DNA from: Periconia sp. R9002
Taxonomy: Eukaryota > Ascomycota > Dothideomycetes > Pleosporales > Periconiaceae
Length of the DNA stretch: 64,000 nt
NCBI GenBank assembly: GCA_023627715.1
Contig: JAMAHW010000077.1
Span: 62,001-126,000, forward strand
Direction of reading: 5' to 3'
Positions within the stretch are counted from its first letter, which is position 1. Each line of letters opens with the position of its first letter. The position numbers and the translations under genes were made by a program. Of this stretch, positions 34,620-46,787 are shown piece after piece. The notes below the pieces were generated by a model that was given only the letters and a program-made list of their open reading frames with translations, ran no database searches and had not been told where the DNA came from.

Positions 34620-35680
34620 ATGACATACTTCATTGATGGCAAGGACTGCATGGCAAGTTCCCCGAATCCTTAGGGACGATCACAGTCGCCCATCAACCAG
34701 TGGCCAAAAAATTGACGCTTGAACCACAACAGGTCTCGGAATGGATCCTCCTCACCTTCGCCTACTTCTTCGTCGCCGCACGCATCTACACGCGATTATT
34801 CCGCCTGCGGCAGAAGCTAGATTGGTCGGATTGGTTGCTGGTAGCATCCGCGCTTGATGCGCTGGGGCTGATCATCTGCGATACGCTCACGTATCAGATG
34901 GGTGTGTTGGACGAGTACGAACCATCTGAGAAGTTGTCGAAGGTGAGTGTGTTGTTCATCTCCCTCTGCCGAATGAGGCGCGTACTCACTGTCCCAGATT
35001 TCTTTCGCGTCAAACTACTTCTACGACGTCGGCATGGGTTTCCCGAAACTGAGCATGCTAGGATTCTACTGGGCCTTCTTCGACCTCTCCTCACGCCCTG
35101 CCATGCGCAAAATGCTCTACCTCCTCACCGCTTTCGTGATCGCGTGCTACATCACTATTCTCTTCGACGATACCTTTTTCTGTGGAGGCAACGTGTCGGT
35201 GCAGTGGTCGCAGGAAGAAAGCGCTTGCTCAGTCTTCTACGCGCCCGAGCCGTTCATCCTCAACTTTACGCTCAATCTCGCATGTTACCTTGTTGTGTAC
35301 ACAGTACCGGTGGTGTTACTGGCGCAAGGCGTTTTTCATAACTCGAGGGGGGTAGCTGTTACGTTTTTCCTGGGTGCGCTGACGATTGCGTCTGGGATTG
35401 TGAGGTTTATCACGTTGAAGGTTGGGACAGGGCAGCCGAATCTTGTTTGTAAGTTCTCTAGCCCATCATGTGGTCCTTCAAAGGCCAATTATTCGGTGCG
35501 CAAGCGACTGACTGGTTTCACATAGATCCTCTTAGTATGCTCGAAATGACGCTTTCTATTACCGTTGTCTCCCTGCCTGGACTTAAGCCGCTGCTACGAG
35601 GCGGCAGAATTGAGAAGAGAACTTCTCAAGAGACTCCTCCGACCACAAAACTCGAGCCTTCGAAATTGAACGTAGCTTGA
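34620..35680 (+). CDS. Fungal-rhodopsin-domain membrane protein (second of tandem pair)
   Basis: Reliable exons are 34701-34942, 34998-35448 and 35526-35680. They carry the same landmarks as the upstream paralogue: DWSDWLLVASALDALGLIIC, LTYQMG, FCGGNVSVQWSQEESACS, TFFLGALTIASGIVRFIT, and a short basic tail. The 5' end is uncertain. ATG 34620 (MTYFIDGKDC) can join in phase only through a weak GTTCCC donor at 34657 and a 44-nt intron, while a more standard GC donor nearby gives a stop. It may instead start elsewhere or be decaying. The C-terminal tail is shorter than that of its paralogue. Role as for the paralogue: a predicted membrane sensor. Confidence 0.7.
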
Positions 35681-36233
35681 GATGTTGGAACAACGACACA
35701 GTTTAACTTCGTGTGATAGAATGGGTTCAAAAGTCAGGGAAGTTTGATATCTGTAGTTCACGTTTTATAAAAAACTGAGATTAATGGTCTTCCTCGGATG
35801 CAAGCTTGCCATGTGAGATAATATGGACAACCAGCATCAACGTTACAGTTTTAAGTTTACAGTTTGCTTGGCAGACAGCAGCTTATGTGGTCTTAATTCA
35901 AGCTTCTGCTATTGCTAGGACATTTGGCTAAGTACTTGTATGGCATTTCCAGCGCCCATTGGCGTCTCAATTAAGTTTAGAGTGGGGGCTGCGCATAGAT
36001 CTCCAGGGACCTTTATAGGTAGCTAACCGTTGACTGTAAACAGACAACGAACACGACTAATTCCCTCTGTACAGAACCTTCCAGGCTAGAAGACATCACC
36101 GATGCATCGATTGATCAGGTACATCCATTTTTCAATCGTCCCATTATTCTGCGATGATTCATTCTTATATTTCATTAAATCGTCCCATTACAGTACAATC
36201 CCATAAGAGATTCGCTACTTCTGATTGCTACCA
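35681..36233. other. Convergent intergenic region
   Basis: 0.55 kb between tail-to-tail genes; AT-rich, no gene seen. Confidence 0.45.
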
Positions 36234-37566
36234 TCATCTGGCGTGGCTAGTCGGTTGAAAATCATCGACATGCACATTCACAGTTTTTGTAATCGTAATA
36301 CCCGAATTATCTGCCAACCAACTGGTATTAAAATCCCCTCCTCTATTACTGCTCCTAGCACTTCGTGAGATTTCCTCAGTCCTGTCTGAAATGATATGTT
36401 TCTCATCACTCCTACGGTGTTCATCGTCAGATGATGGTTCGCGCACGGATGGAAGCGACGACATCTGGAAGGCTCCGTGTGACTTATTTAGTGAAGTGCC
36501 TGGCCATGAGCCTTTACCGGAATGTCCACGCCCTTGAACCGTTGCTTCGTCATCCGGATCGTCAGGGATGCGAGAGGAGCGATTACGTCGACCGTGCGAG
36601 GCTTTGCTTCCATGGGCGTAGAGATAGCCGCCGGTGGGGCCCTTGGATGTGGTGAACATGGACGGAAAGACGCGCTTGAGGAGTTGTTTGAGAACAGGGA
36701 GGCACGTGCAAATGATGCCTAGATTCGCTTCGATTAAGGTCCACACTCCACGAGGTATGAAGTTCCATGTCTGATCTGCCTGATTGCGGGCGCTGTTTGC
36801 CACGGCGGTGACTCGAAGAATGGATGTGATTGTTACGAATCCACCAAGCATGAACATGCCTAATAACATCAGTTTCTCTTGCATCTTTAGATGCAGTTTG
36901 AAAATTTCGCGAATGGGAAGTGCAAGCACAAGCAAATCCGTCCCAATGTTGATGATTGCATTAGCTAACCAGAATTTAGTATTGTCGATGCATGTTCCAG
37001 GCAATGTCTTGTTCCATGACTTCGGAATAGGTGTACATTGGAAGATGGTCGCAAACGTAGTCGCAATTCCAGAGCTGATGACGATTGCTAGCACACCGTA
37101 GCAAAGCCATTGAAAGTGTCGTGTGATGAAGATGCGCTTGTAAAGCAACACAACCGATGTTTTGTTCAAACACACGACAATTTTGTATGGAGTTTGAGAG
37201 ATCCAGAAAAACTTCAAACACGTGCTCAATGCCTTCTTGGATAGATCCTTTTGATGCATGCCGTATCCGTTCACGACGGCGAGTTGTATATTGACGGACA
37301 AAGCGATGGAGAACATCTTGCGTGCCATTAGTACGACGACCAAATAAGAAATGCCACGTGGGGCTTTGCTGATCGAGGTATCGTCACTGACTTACTAGTG
37401 ATGCTATAATAGTATAGTCGTCACTCCCAAGCTTGCCCGTTCGAACTCGAGCTCCAATCCGTATGATAACAAAAAGGCCGGCGAAGATAATCATGATCAG
37501 AGACGCCAAATACAATTTCCATCCCTGGTTGGCATGCCCAGCAGATGGCAACCCGATGTTTGCCAT
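36234..37566 (-). CDS. Fungal-rhodopsin-domain (PTH11-like) membrane protein
   Basis: Two exons, 37396-37566 and 36234-37316, give 417 aa; the 79-nt intron has GTAAGT, TACTAAT and CAAG. Seven hydrophobic helices run from about residue 15 to 270. Hallmarks: KLGSDDYTIIASL at the helix 2 entry, NGYGMHQKDL, KTSVVLLYKRIF, FQCTPIPKSWNKTLPGTC, WLANAIINIGTDLLVLALP and WTLIEANLGIICTCLPVLKQL. The tail of about 140 residues is Ser/Arg/Asp-rich and polar, probably cytosolic and phosphorylated. This is the more classical branch of the family than the tandem pair upstream. It lies convergent to the pair, which suggests independent origin rather than recent duplication. Confidence 0.88.
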
Positions 37567-39257
37567 CCCCGCGCATATACAGTTCGCAAAATGGACCAGA
37601 GTAGGAGCGAAGTCAGCGAAACCGCTGAAACGTGAGTTACGCCCTGGCTGGCTTTATTGTATGTTGGCATTTTCCCACAGTAAATGACATTTTGTGTGGG
37701 GGTCACACGTTTCATCCCATCTTTTCATTGTTGCATTCGCGTATTCGAACGCCTCCTCCGAAGGATCTGCTGACGTCGTCTGAGCTTTCATCGAATCACT
37801 TGAGAAAGCTAAGCATTTATTGTGATGATAATGCAGGGAACATCGTAAGGAAAATACTTCGATCCCGCCTTTCCGGGCCCGAAACCTCCGTATTATGCGC
37901 ATACCAATGCGATCTCTACATGCATTTGTAGCTCATTGTCGTCACCTAGAGCTTGATTACATGAACCACATGAGAGACAATTATCGAACAACCTTTCAAT
38001 TAGTCACAGGAGTATGTTCTTTTCTCAGAAAAGCCTTCGAAGTCTGAAATAGGGAATGACCTCGCAGCACTGTCTTCCGAGAAAATTGTTGAGCAGTAGG
38101 GGTGTCCCTGAAACGATCCAACCAGGGTGAATCAAATTCCCCTTACCCGTAATACAGAATAACATGGATTGCTCAATTTAGAAAAATGATTTGACAGCCG
38201 AAATTGAGCATGTACATTGCCACAAGCGTCTCTGATCATGAATCATGGCCTATGGAGTGTTAGATTGTTCTAGGTACTGTTGGTAAAGCAACTGCGGTTC
38301 ATCCCGCGCTCTATGAGCTCGGTGTGGTCTTAGGAAGAGCGGTCGACAGTTCGCTCCTCTAAGCAGGAAAATGCAAAGGGCAAAACAAACGAAAAAGGCG
38401 AGGTGCGCGGGTAGCCATCCGCGAAGCCAATCGGGGAGTACCTGAAAACCTAGCCCGCCATCCGTATTCGTTCCCGTGCCGTGTGCCACGGCGTGCTTAG
38501 TGAGCTTGCCGATTTCGGGAATCACCTCGCTAAATTCCGTGTGTTCGATTTGTGAATGCAGATCTATTTTTGTCTAAAAAACGTGCTTATATTGTTTCCT
38601 TAAGACGACACATATGTCTTGTTGCTGTCACTGAATTTAGGAGCATTCACAGTGAAATAATTCTTGTCTTTAGCATTCCATTCTCAATTTCTCATCTTCA
38701 ATGAAAAGAATATTCAGAAGCGTCTAGTGCTTACATGGTCCGCCGATTCAGGGGCGCCTCCGTATAAACGCCATCATATCTTGCTCTTTCCTTCTTAGTC
38801 GTAATGCAGGCAAAATTTCTGTAGTATAACACGGCACGTATCCTTGCAAGTAAGACACGGGAAGTGTTGATGAAGATGCAGGCTGTTATCTACCTATGGC
38901 GATGCGCAATTCCTGGAGCAGATTGCGTTCGCGCAAGTCGCGATCAGCTAGATCATCGGATAGATCGTCGACATAATGTTCACGAATGTTCTTGTGAATT
39001 ATCAAACGTATTGCCCTCCATGGAGCTAAAGAAATACATCAAAAATGAGAGGCAAGCTTCTACAGACCCTTGTAAGCCCAAATGATTGTTCCGGTGATCT
39101 ATACTGAGAACAGCATACCTCCGCTCCAAAAGACTTAGCGTAGGCAGTGGTCGCGTAATTGAACAACGCTCGTTTGCCACAAGTAAGGTTCACTGCGCGC
39201 TTCTAAAATGCTCAGCGCCTGTCCCTCCAAACGACGGCTTTCAAAAATAGTCCCAAG
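37567..39257. other. Intergenic region
   Basis: 1.7 kb between divergent genes. A minus-strand frame at about 38250-38525 encodes one hydrophobic helix but has no ATG start or family match and is not called. Nothing else recognised. Confidence 0.45.
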
Positions 39258-40993
39258 ATGCATGGTTTCCTTTTCATCACGTTGTGGGTTTATGCCTTCA
39301 CGCTGACAACTGCTGCACCCGCCAAGTCATACGAGACGGTTCAGACTGAAAATGGAGCAATCACAGGCCACAGCGCACCGAGCGCCAAAGGCGTCTGGGA
39401 ATATCTGGGAATCCCATATGCACAACCTCCGGTAGGGACTTTGCGCTTTGCCGCTCCCCAAAAGTATACCGGAAAAGGTCCGTACACGGCCGCCAACTAT
39501 GTAGGTAATCACCTGAAACCGTCTCTACGGTTTGCTACCTACAAGCCTGCAAAACTAATATCACGCGTAGGGACAGTGAGCAGTAGCCAATGCAAATAAC
39601 CGGATATAGCTATTAACCTTTCATAGTGACTGCCCTCAACAAGCTGCGACCCAGCCTATGTTTCCAGGGTTTACTCCGCAGTACCTGCGTATATTAAATT
39701 ACTTTACCAGTGCCGCCGGTACGCAAAGGAGTGAGGACTGTTTGACTTTGAACATTTGGGCAAAGCCGTCACAGAAGTCTGCGAACGCAGATAAGCCGGT
39801 CTTCATTTTGTTCCACGGAGGACGTAAGTATCACCCACACTCATTCTCGTGTTTCTGTTTCTCACCCTCCTGCGCTAGGTTTTGCTGGCGGCGGATCGAA
39901 TTCGCCCTTCGCCAATGGCCAACATCTCGCCAATTCCGAAGACATAGTTGTGGTGTCGGTCAATTATCGCCTCAATGTGTTCGGTTTTCCCGGCGCCCCT
40001 GGTGCTGACACAAACATTGGGTTGCGAGACCAACGCCTTGCCGTTGAATGGCTCCAGGAGAATATCGCAGCATTTGGAGGAAATCCAAGGCACATGGTTA
40101 TTGCCGGCCAATCATCAGGCGGTGTGGCCGTAGACTGGTGGTCTTATGCTTACAAGCAAAATCCCATTGTTCACGGTCTGATGTCTACTTCTGGAAATGC
40201 CTTCAGTTTCCCTATGAATACTCCTCAGAAGCAGAAGGACAACTGGCTCAATCTCACCACTGCTGTTGGATGTGGTTCATCGGATGATACACTGGCTTGC
40301 ATGCGTAGTTTACCTTGGGAAACGATTTCTCTGGCTGCGGCGAAGATTCCAGTGAGCCCAGGGGGGAGCCCTGTTCGCTCTACCCCGCCTTTCTATCCTA
40401 TGGTGGACGAGAAGCTCGTTTTTAGTGACTACCTCGCACTCGCCTCTGCTGGTCGTTTTGCTAGACTCCCCTACTTTCTCGGCCACAATAACTACGAGCA
40501 GGGATACTATGTGATTCCAGCTTATGCGGCAGGGCGCAATGTCACTGCGGCCCAGGCATCGCAATTCCTGTTAGAGTCATTCGTATGCCCCGTATCCTAC
40601 GAAGCAAACAAGCGCGTCAATTTTGGAGTCCCAACGTTTGTTTACCGCTATTTCGGCGACTGGGATAATACTCGCCTCTACCCAACGAGTGGTGCCTATC
40701 ACGGAACAGAACTGCATATGATTCTCGGGGGGTCCGAAGAGACAAGTGGTCTTCCTGAGACCGCAGCACAGAAAAACACAGTGAAACTTTTCCAAAGAGC
40801 GGTGGCTGAATTTACTGCTGACCCTTTGAACGGTTTGGTTAACAACTTGCGCTGGCCTCGATTTAATCCAGCTGTAGAAACATGGGCCGAGGTCGCAGTA
40901 GACAACAAACCGCGGCTCACCTTTGCTAAGGCAGAAAAATATGATCGAAATTGCTCATCGATTGTTATGGGAGCTTTGTCAACAGGGTCGTAA
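39258..40993 (+). CDS. Secreted type-B carboxylesterase/lipase with 5-nt microexon
   Basis: Proposed exons 39258-39500, 39571-39575, 39627-39823 and 39879-40993 give 519 aa. The signal peptide is MHGFLFITLWVYAFTLTTA. Family motifs: GIPYAQPPVGTLRF, DCPQ, SEDCLTLNI, LFHGG, and the nucleophile GQSSGG (Ser227). A Glu-bearing NNYEQGYY loop and the catalytic His in AYHGTELHM follow. These enzymes hydrolyse esters or lipids outside the cell. Exon 1 and the third exon cannot be joined directly: phase is wrong and a stop appears. A 5-nt exon (GGACA) flanked by CGTAG and GTGAGC restores phase and yields NYGHDCPQ, matching the expected Cys-loop. Both small introns (70 and 51 nt) have branch-like sites. 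A frameshifted gene is the alternative. Confidence 0.8.
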
Positions 40994-41280
40994 ACAGTGG
41001 AAGTCATTGAGAAATGCAGCGTACCAAATGTAGACACAACAAAAAAAAATATATATAATGATAATTTTAATATAACCTTTTGATTCTTCTTACTTATGAG
41101 TTACCGATGAGCCCTTTACGGTAAAGGAATTGAAGTGTGCATCTAAAATCCAGCGATTTGCCCCGTCAATCAGCAGCCGCATCAGAACCAATCAGGGTTT
41201 AAAAGATAAGCAAGCAGTCCTCAATGAAAAGCTCAAATTGGACTAAATGAAACCATACCCATTGCCATATTGTGGAAGCC

Positions 41281-42270
41281 TTATTTTTGACTATTCACAA
41301 TGAAAGGGATCTCCTCCTCTTCCAAACTACTCAGAACACCCTTCTCTGTGGGTCTCCACCCCAATTTCGCGAGCCTCACGCTCTTAGTTTTTGAATTTCC
41401 ACCGCAAGCAAGCTCCGTCACTGGTCCATAGAGGTCCGCGTAGTGCTTCTCCTCAAAAGGCTTGATCTCGTCGGTATCAATTTGGCCCATCCGATGCAAC
41501 ACCCTTCCAATAAGCTCAGCGACTTTGCCCCAAGAAAATTCCTCTCCATTATCCGCGAAGAAGTAAGGGTTGGATAAAACCGCTTCAGAAGACCCAGGAG
41601 ATTCTAGGAAGGCAATAAGCGTCATGAACGCTCTCCCGAGGTCATTGACGTGGACACACGTCCAAGTGTTCTCGCCCCTGCCCACACGCCCCGAGAAGCC
41701 GTGTTTCAATGCAAATTTGACGAGTGTCGGGAGGGCAAATGATATACGATCGTGCTTTGAATTCAGTCCGTAAATTAGGGGCGGAATCATGATGGCTATT
41801 TTTGCTCTGTCACCAAATTCACGGGCAGCTCCGAGAATGGTGAGGTCGACGTCTCGGTGGAGAGCTGTGGGAGGAAGACCATCTATCATGGCCGGATTAT
41901 CATCGCTATACACGACATCAGAGTACACCCCTTTCGCGGTATCGGCAAGAAGTCCGGTGCCGCTGGTCTGGATGAATGTGCTGGGCAGGCCGGCTTGAAC
42001 GCGCTGTCCGATACCAGATAGAATGGCTTGAACACTTGGTATGTCGTCACTAGAAGAACAATTGATGGTGAGCTCATGTTGACTAGCTTGCTCGGTTATC
42101 AACGAGATATCTTCGAGAGTGCCTGTAATGATGTGGACCCCTAAAGAACGGAGTTTGCTGGCCGACTCTGGGCTCCGGACCAAAGTTGAAACTTTGTAAT
42201 TGGCAGCAAGAAGATTGTGAATAATAGTAAGACCGAGGTAGCCGGGTCCAACGAGAAAGACTGAGGTCAT
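41281..42270 (-). CDS. NmrA/epimerase-like NAD(P)-binding protein
   Basis: Single exon of 329 aa from ATG 42268-42270; the frame extends upstream without ATG. The start MTSVFLVGPGYLGLTI is a Rossmann beta-alpha-beta with the GxGxxG-like VGPGYLG. Residues about 120-200 have PSTFIQTSGTGLLAD and MIPPLIYG, typical of the atypical-SDR/epimerase group (DUF1772-free, NmrA or WcaG type). The usual YxxxK pair is not evident, so it may be a redox sensor or a reductase of the ladderlectin-free, isoflavone-reductase kind. Cytosolic. It lies tail-to-tail with the carboxylesterase, 287 bp apart. Function beyond NAD(P) binding is not shown. Confidence 0.75.
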   Translation of the reverse strand: MTSVFLVGPGYLGLTIIHNLLAANYKVSTLVRSPESASKLRSLGVHIITGTLEDISLITEQASQHELTINCSSSDDIPSVQAILSGIGQRVQAGLPSTFIQTSGTGLLADTAKGVYSDVVYSDDNPAMIDGLPPTALHRDVDLTILGAAREFGDRAKIAIMIPPLIYGLNSKHDRISFALPTLVKFALKHGFSGRVGRGENTWTCVHVNDLGRAFMTLIAFLESPGSSEAVLSNPYFFADNGEEFSWGKVAELIGRVLHRMGQIDTDEIKPFEEKHYADLYGPVTELACGGNSKTKSVRLAKLGWRPTEKGVLSSLEEEEIPFIVNSQK

Positions 42271-43208
42271 GATGCCAGATGGGATACAAGATTTGGAAGG
42301 TTGTAATGCTCCACGAATGATAGAGGACAATATATGCTACATCCGACCACGCAGATACGGGATCTGTAGACAAATTTATATAAACTGGAGGGCTGAGTAG
42401 TGCGGAATGAAATGCGCAGCACGAAATAAGCCATCTCTAATGATGAACTTTTCGTGAGGTAGATGGTCTCAGAATATGCGTAATCAGGCGAGGTTAGGCT
42501 GGCTGAATGTGCAAATTGTATGCACTTTCTGACCAAATGTCTGCAGTTTCGTCAGAAAATGCCAAGACAATGACTTGCCCGACACTTATGACATTGATGA
42601 AGTGCCATCTTCAAATGCCCCGCGGAAATGCCTGCGAAATAAACCTGCACTCGTGCGAAAGACAAAGAATGAAATGGAATGATGTAAATTGCAGATAGGC
42701 GAAGGGATAAGGTATTTGCCACGTGCCCAAATGGTGCGCCAGACATGTTTCTGCTGAATAAGTATTTAACGAATTCAAATCGGCTGCCTCTCATCAAGAT
42801 TGTAAGCAGCATGTTTATCTCTAGATTTCTAGATTATATAGTCGTCCACTGAACGCACTGAGCTAGGCGGCTACTCTCCTATTTATGTTGAAGCCACTGA
42901 TATTGACATCCAATGTTTTATACAGGAAGTAACGGCAAAGTTCTCTCAGAATCGACGTTGAAAAATGAGGAATATTTAGTAGAAGCTTGTAGATATACAA
43001 GCAGTACTCGAGCGTTAGAAGAACAGTTGAAGGGTGAGTTCAATATGGTTATATGTTACACATTTCTTTGAGTGTCTTGCTCGTTGCGTCCGCCAAATAT
43101 GACGATATATGATGAAATATATCTCAAGTGATGGATTGGTTTATCGCGCTGACGCAGACCTAGATGGCATGCCATCTTGAGGGTAGCAGTGTTTTTACTG
43201 GTTTCTAG
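42271..43208. other. Intergenic region
   Basis: 0.94 kb between two minus-strand genes; AT-rich, no gene recognised. Confidence 0.45.
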
Positions 43209-46200
43209 TCACAACAAATCTGTAACCTGTCTAACGACATCATCCAAGTCAACACTTGTTGTTGTCCATTGCTTGTGACTAGCGACATTAACCTTCAAGA
43301 TAAGGCCTTCATTTTTCGTCCTCCACATTGCGTAAACAGTATCTGGGGCTGGGAATCCGAGAGCTATAATGTCGTGGTGGCCATACAATTGCTTCCTTTC
43401 AGAGGAAAAATCGGCCACTTTGTCCACCGACCCCGTTTTCGCGTCCACAAGAAATATGCGGTGACGTCCTGACCGAACAGCACACAACTGTGCTAAGGGA
43501 GTAGAGAAACACTGCGCCAATGCATCTATCCTGCAATCCGAAATCTCGAGCGACTGATGTGGATTGCCAGTAATCGTGGAAAGAATTGACGGATATGACT
43601 TCGAAAGCGCCGCCGCAAGGAAAATTACTGGTGGGCCAGACGAGGAAGAGGGATTTGTTAAGAAAACTCCCGAAATACCAGTATCGTCAGAATATCCCTA
43701 ACAGGAGTAAGTAAAGATCTATTGAGTTGCAATTGAATCAAGCTGAACTTACGACTGTAAGGTATATTGGCTCTATTTCAACTTCCTGTCTTAATTCCAA
43801 ATCTGAACACACCCATATACTGGCGTGCATCGCATGTTTGTGAGCACTATTCTCAATCTCTATTGCGGAAACAAGCCGTTGGGAATCTGCCGAGAAATTG
43901 ATTTTGTGAACTCTAACAGTGCGGGATCTGGAATCTACAGGGGACTTCAACCGCCATGGTCCCGTGAGAATGCCTTCCGCAAAGTGATACATTAGTACAG
44001 AACTGCCACAAGCAATAGCAAGTTTCGTTCCATCGCATGAAAGAGCAAGATCTAAAATAGGAAGAGTGGCGTCGTCGATTGCAGTCAATGGCTCAAAGGT
44101 ATCATAGCGAATCGTGTAGATCCACCGAGACTACAGACAGTAAGCATATATTCAAGAAAATACGCAGAATTTATATATAATTACCCTTTCTATTTGAACT
44201 ATTGCCATAACAACGTTGTTTGCTGCAACTAGGTGCCTTATGCTTCGAGTTTGCACTCGATGAGCTGCAGCTACAAAGTCATCAGGAATTCGTATTTCGT
44301 ATAAGATACTTCTTTCGAAAGGATAGGGAATCTTCGCAATTGCATTTGGGTCTTTTCTTTTCCATAGTACAATGCTTTGCGCGTCACTAGAAAATACGAA
44401 TTCTAGGCTTAGGGGGAGAGGGTCCACGGGTGGTTTTCGTGATTTGTTAGTGAAGCGACCGAAGGAAAATGTGCGGCCTTTCTTGATATTGTCGAGATTT
44501 GAGCTACTATTTGTGTACGATGTGTCATTGGATGGAATTCTATGAGTTGGAATCATTGATGCCGAAGAAACAACCAGTTTATGTGCTTCGCTACGACGCT
44601 GAACAACCTCGAGCGAAGAATCGATCACGGGATCGAACATAAGCCCGCTAGGGGGTCGTGGAGACTGTCTGACGGGTATAGGGTCTGTTCCAGAGGATAG
44701 ATCACGAGGTCGAATTCCAAAAATCGTCCTTTCTAGAGATGATGTGGTAGAGGTAGTCGCCCCCGGTGTATCAATGTTGTCTCTTGACTCTTCAGACGAG
44801 ATACTGCTATCAGTAGCAACGCTCTTGGGCATCCTCAAAATCGAATTCTTTATTATTATATGATCAGGAAAACTGTTTGCAAAGCTTACGTTTTCGGAAT
44901 CAAGGATCTGGTTGAGATTTTCTAAGAGACCTCTGTCTGAAAGTACCTTGAGGAGATTAGCCGACTCAAAGACTACTAAAAAATTGATTTAAAGAGAGAA
45001 TTACACACATGTTCTTGAGGACGTAATGAGTAAACTGTGCCTACATCCATTTCAAGACAATGAAGAAGATACGTCGTTAGAGGATAAGATTCTGAGTATC
45101 TTGCATAGGAGCGAAGTTTTTGGAGGGCGTTTAAATAGAACGATAGCGAGATTTCCGGATGTAACGAGGGTCCTGAACAATCCACAATGAATGGAGTCCT
45201 AAAATGGCCTATGCGGTCATGAAGCTCCCAAAACGCATCATTTACTGACGCCTTAGATGACTGCTCTTGCTCACATAGGTTATCCACAAGCACGTCTCTG
45301 GTATGTCTGACAACTGAAGAGGTTCGATGATGGCCGTAATGCGCAACAGGTGTTGTTTGCGCTTTCAAAGTTTGGACGATGATGCCTATAAGAATAGGTT
45401 CGACAGGTGCAAAATCAGTGTATCGGTTCCACGAGGATTCCATTGTACTTCGAATATGTTCTGCTAGCCAAATTCTTTCTTTCATCAATTGCGGATGATC
45501 CAGGTGAAAGGCTAGTCTTACAGCGCTCAAGAGAATGACGAACAGGTAATGGCGACGCAGTGTATATCTGGCCCCCGACCCAGTGGGTATAGATGAACCA
45601 TAGAGATTGCAAGCATATGCTACGGTTCTGAGAACGCAGCTTAGAGATATGCGGCAGTTCCCTTGATGGTTGTAATATAGGCTAGCCCATATATTTTCCA
45701 AAACGCGCGCAATGCGGAAAAGCGACTGCTCCACCAGCGAAGAATCAGAATATTGAGTCCATTCGTGTTTCGTAGATACTTGAGAGAGCTCATGGCTCCC
45801 TATTATTCTCTGTATCAAGTCTTCTGGCGAGATGTGCGTGAAAGAAACGTGTACGGAAGTTCGTGAGGTCCCTGAATCAGACATTGATGTAGGAGAGCAA
45901 GATCCGGGTAAAAGGGCGAGGGCTCTGGTATCTATGAAAAACGGAACTGCTCCTAAGAAATTGTCGGGGAAAGACTTGTCTGGCAGGGTATATTCTTCAG
46001 AATCCTAATCTGAAGGCACCTTTTCGATATGGTATACCAAATCAAGTGGTAGGTGCCTTGTTTCTAGAGCTGTCAGGATGTGGGCATTGGTGGGCAATAT
46101 AGGCATGCCGTTACGCGAGGCATATGACCATTCATCTCTAACCTATGGAAAGATGCTCGCTTATCGCGAAGTACACATTCTCAGTGAGTTTTGTTTGTGG

Positions 46201-46341
46201 CTTCGGATTAGGCAGCTGAAGATGTTCACTGCGTGAGACAATGTCGAGCGCACAATCTACGTATGAAGATCTGGAGCTCTGTAGAACTTTAGCCACAAGG
46301 TGAGATAGCGGTAAACATTTTCCTTTTGCTTTTATTACCAT
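43209..46341 (-). CDS. Propeller-like (WD-type) fungal protein, 5' part unresolved
   Basis: Firm exons are 44185-44823, 43753-44130 and 43209-43697, all in phase. They encode a Ser-rich linker and then beta-propeller-like repeats (LDLALSCDGTKLAIACG, KINFSADSQRLVSA, HDIIALGFPAPDTVYAMW). Upstream, 44890-44973 (FESANLLKVLSDRGLLENL) and about 45009-46004 (a helical N-terminal region) also look coding, and 46147-46341 (MVIKAKGKC, ending EHLSI) may be exon 1. Two joins fail. Between the helical exon and FESANLL only a 29-35 nt GT..AG gap is available, which is too short for a normal intron. The exon 1 join either hits an in-frame TAG or breaks phase. The gene is therefore either partly degenerate or spliced unusually. 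Family and function not recognised. Confidence 0.5.
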
Positions 46342-46787
46342 CTAGCTCCAACACTCAAGTTCTATGTAAGGCTGGCTTGATTGCGGAGTGGACCGCTTTC
46401 CCATGCCTTAAAAAAGGCAACTGAAATAGATTTGTATCGATACTTGCTGTATTTTTACAGCCAATCATAAGTGATCAATTTCTGAATTGAGCATACAGTG
46501 TGGCAGCACCGCATTATCTTGCAGGGTTGACCCCGCTTTTAATCTGGATATTTTACCGGATTAGGCGAAGCCCACCGAAATACATTACCCATCAGACGTT
46601 GCTAAGCCAAGTCGCATGCCATTAGAAGTCGAGCTTGAGTTGTACTACGTCTAGATACAAAACGCTTCAGGGACCTCACTCTCCAGTCTTCATAGGCATA
46701 TAATTCATGATACGACCAGTATACGAACACATAATCCGGCCACCCTCTCGCCGATTCTATATTAGATCAGAGAGAATTTGATACAGT
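46342..46787. promoter_or_regulatory. Divergent promoter region
   Basis: 446 bp between the divergent propeller-like gene and the amino-acid permease; both promoters must be here. No specific operator recognised. Confidence 0.4.

Noticed and set aside
38250..38525. Minus-strand frame with one hydrophobic helix
   Set aside because: Starts with GTG, has no family match or splice context and lies in AT-rich DNA; not enough to call a gene.
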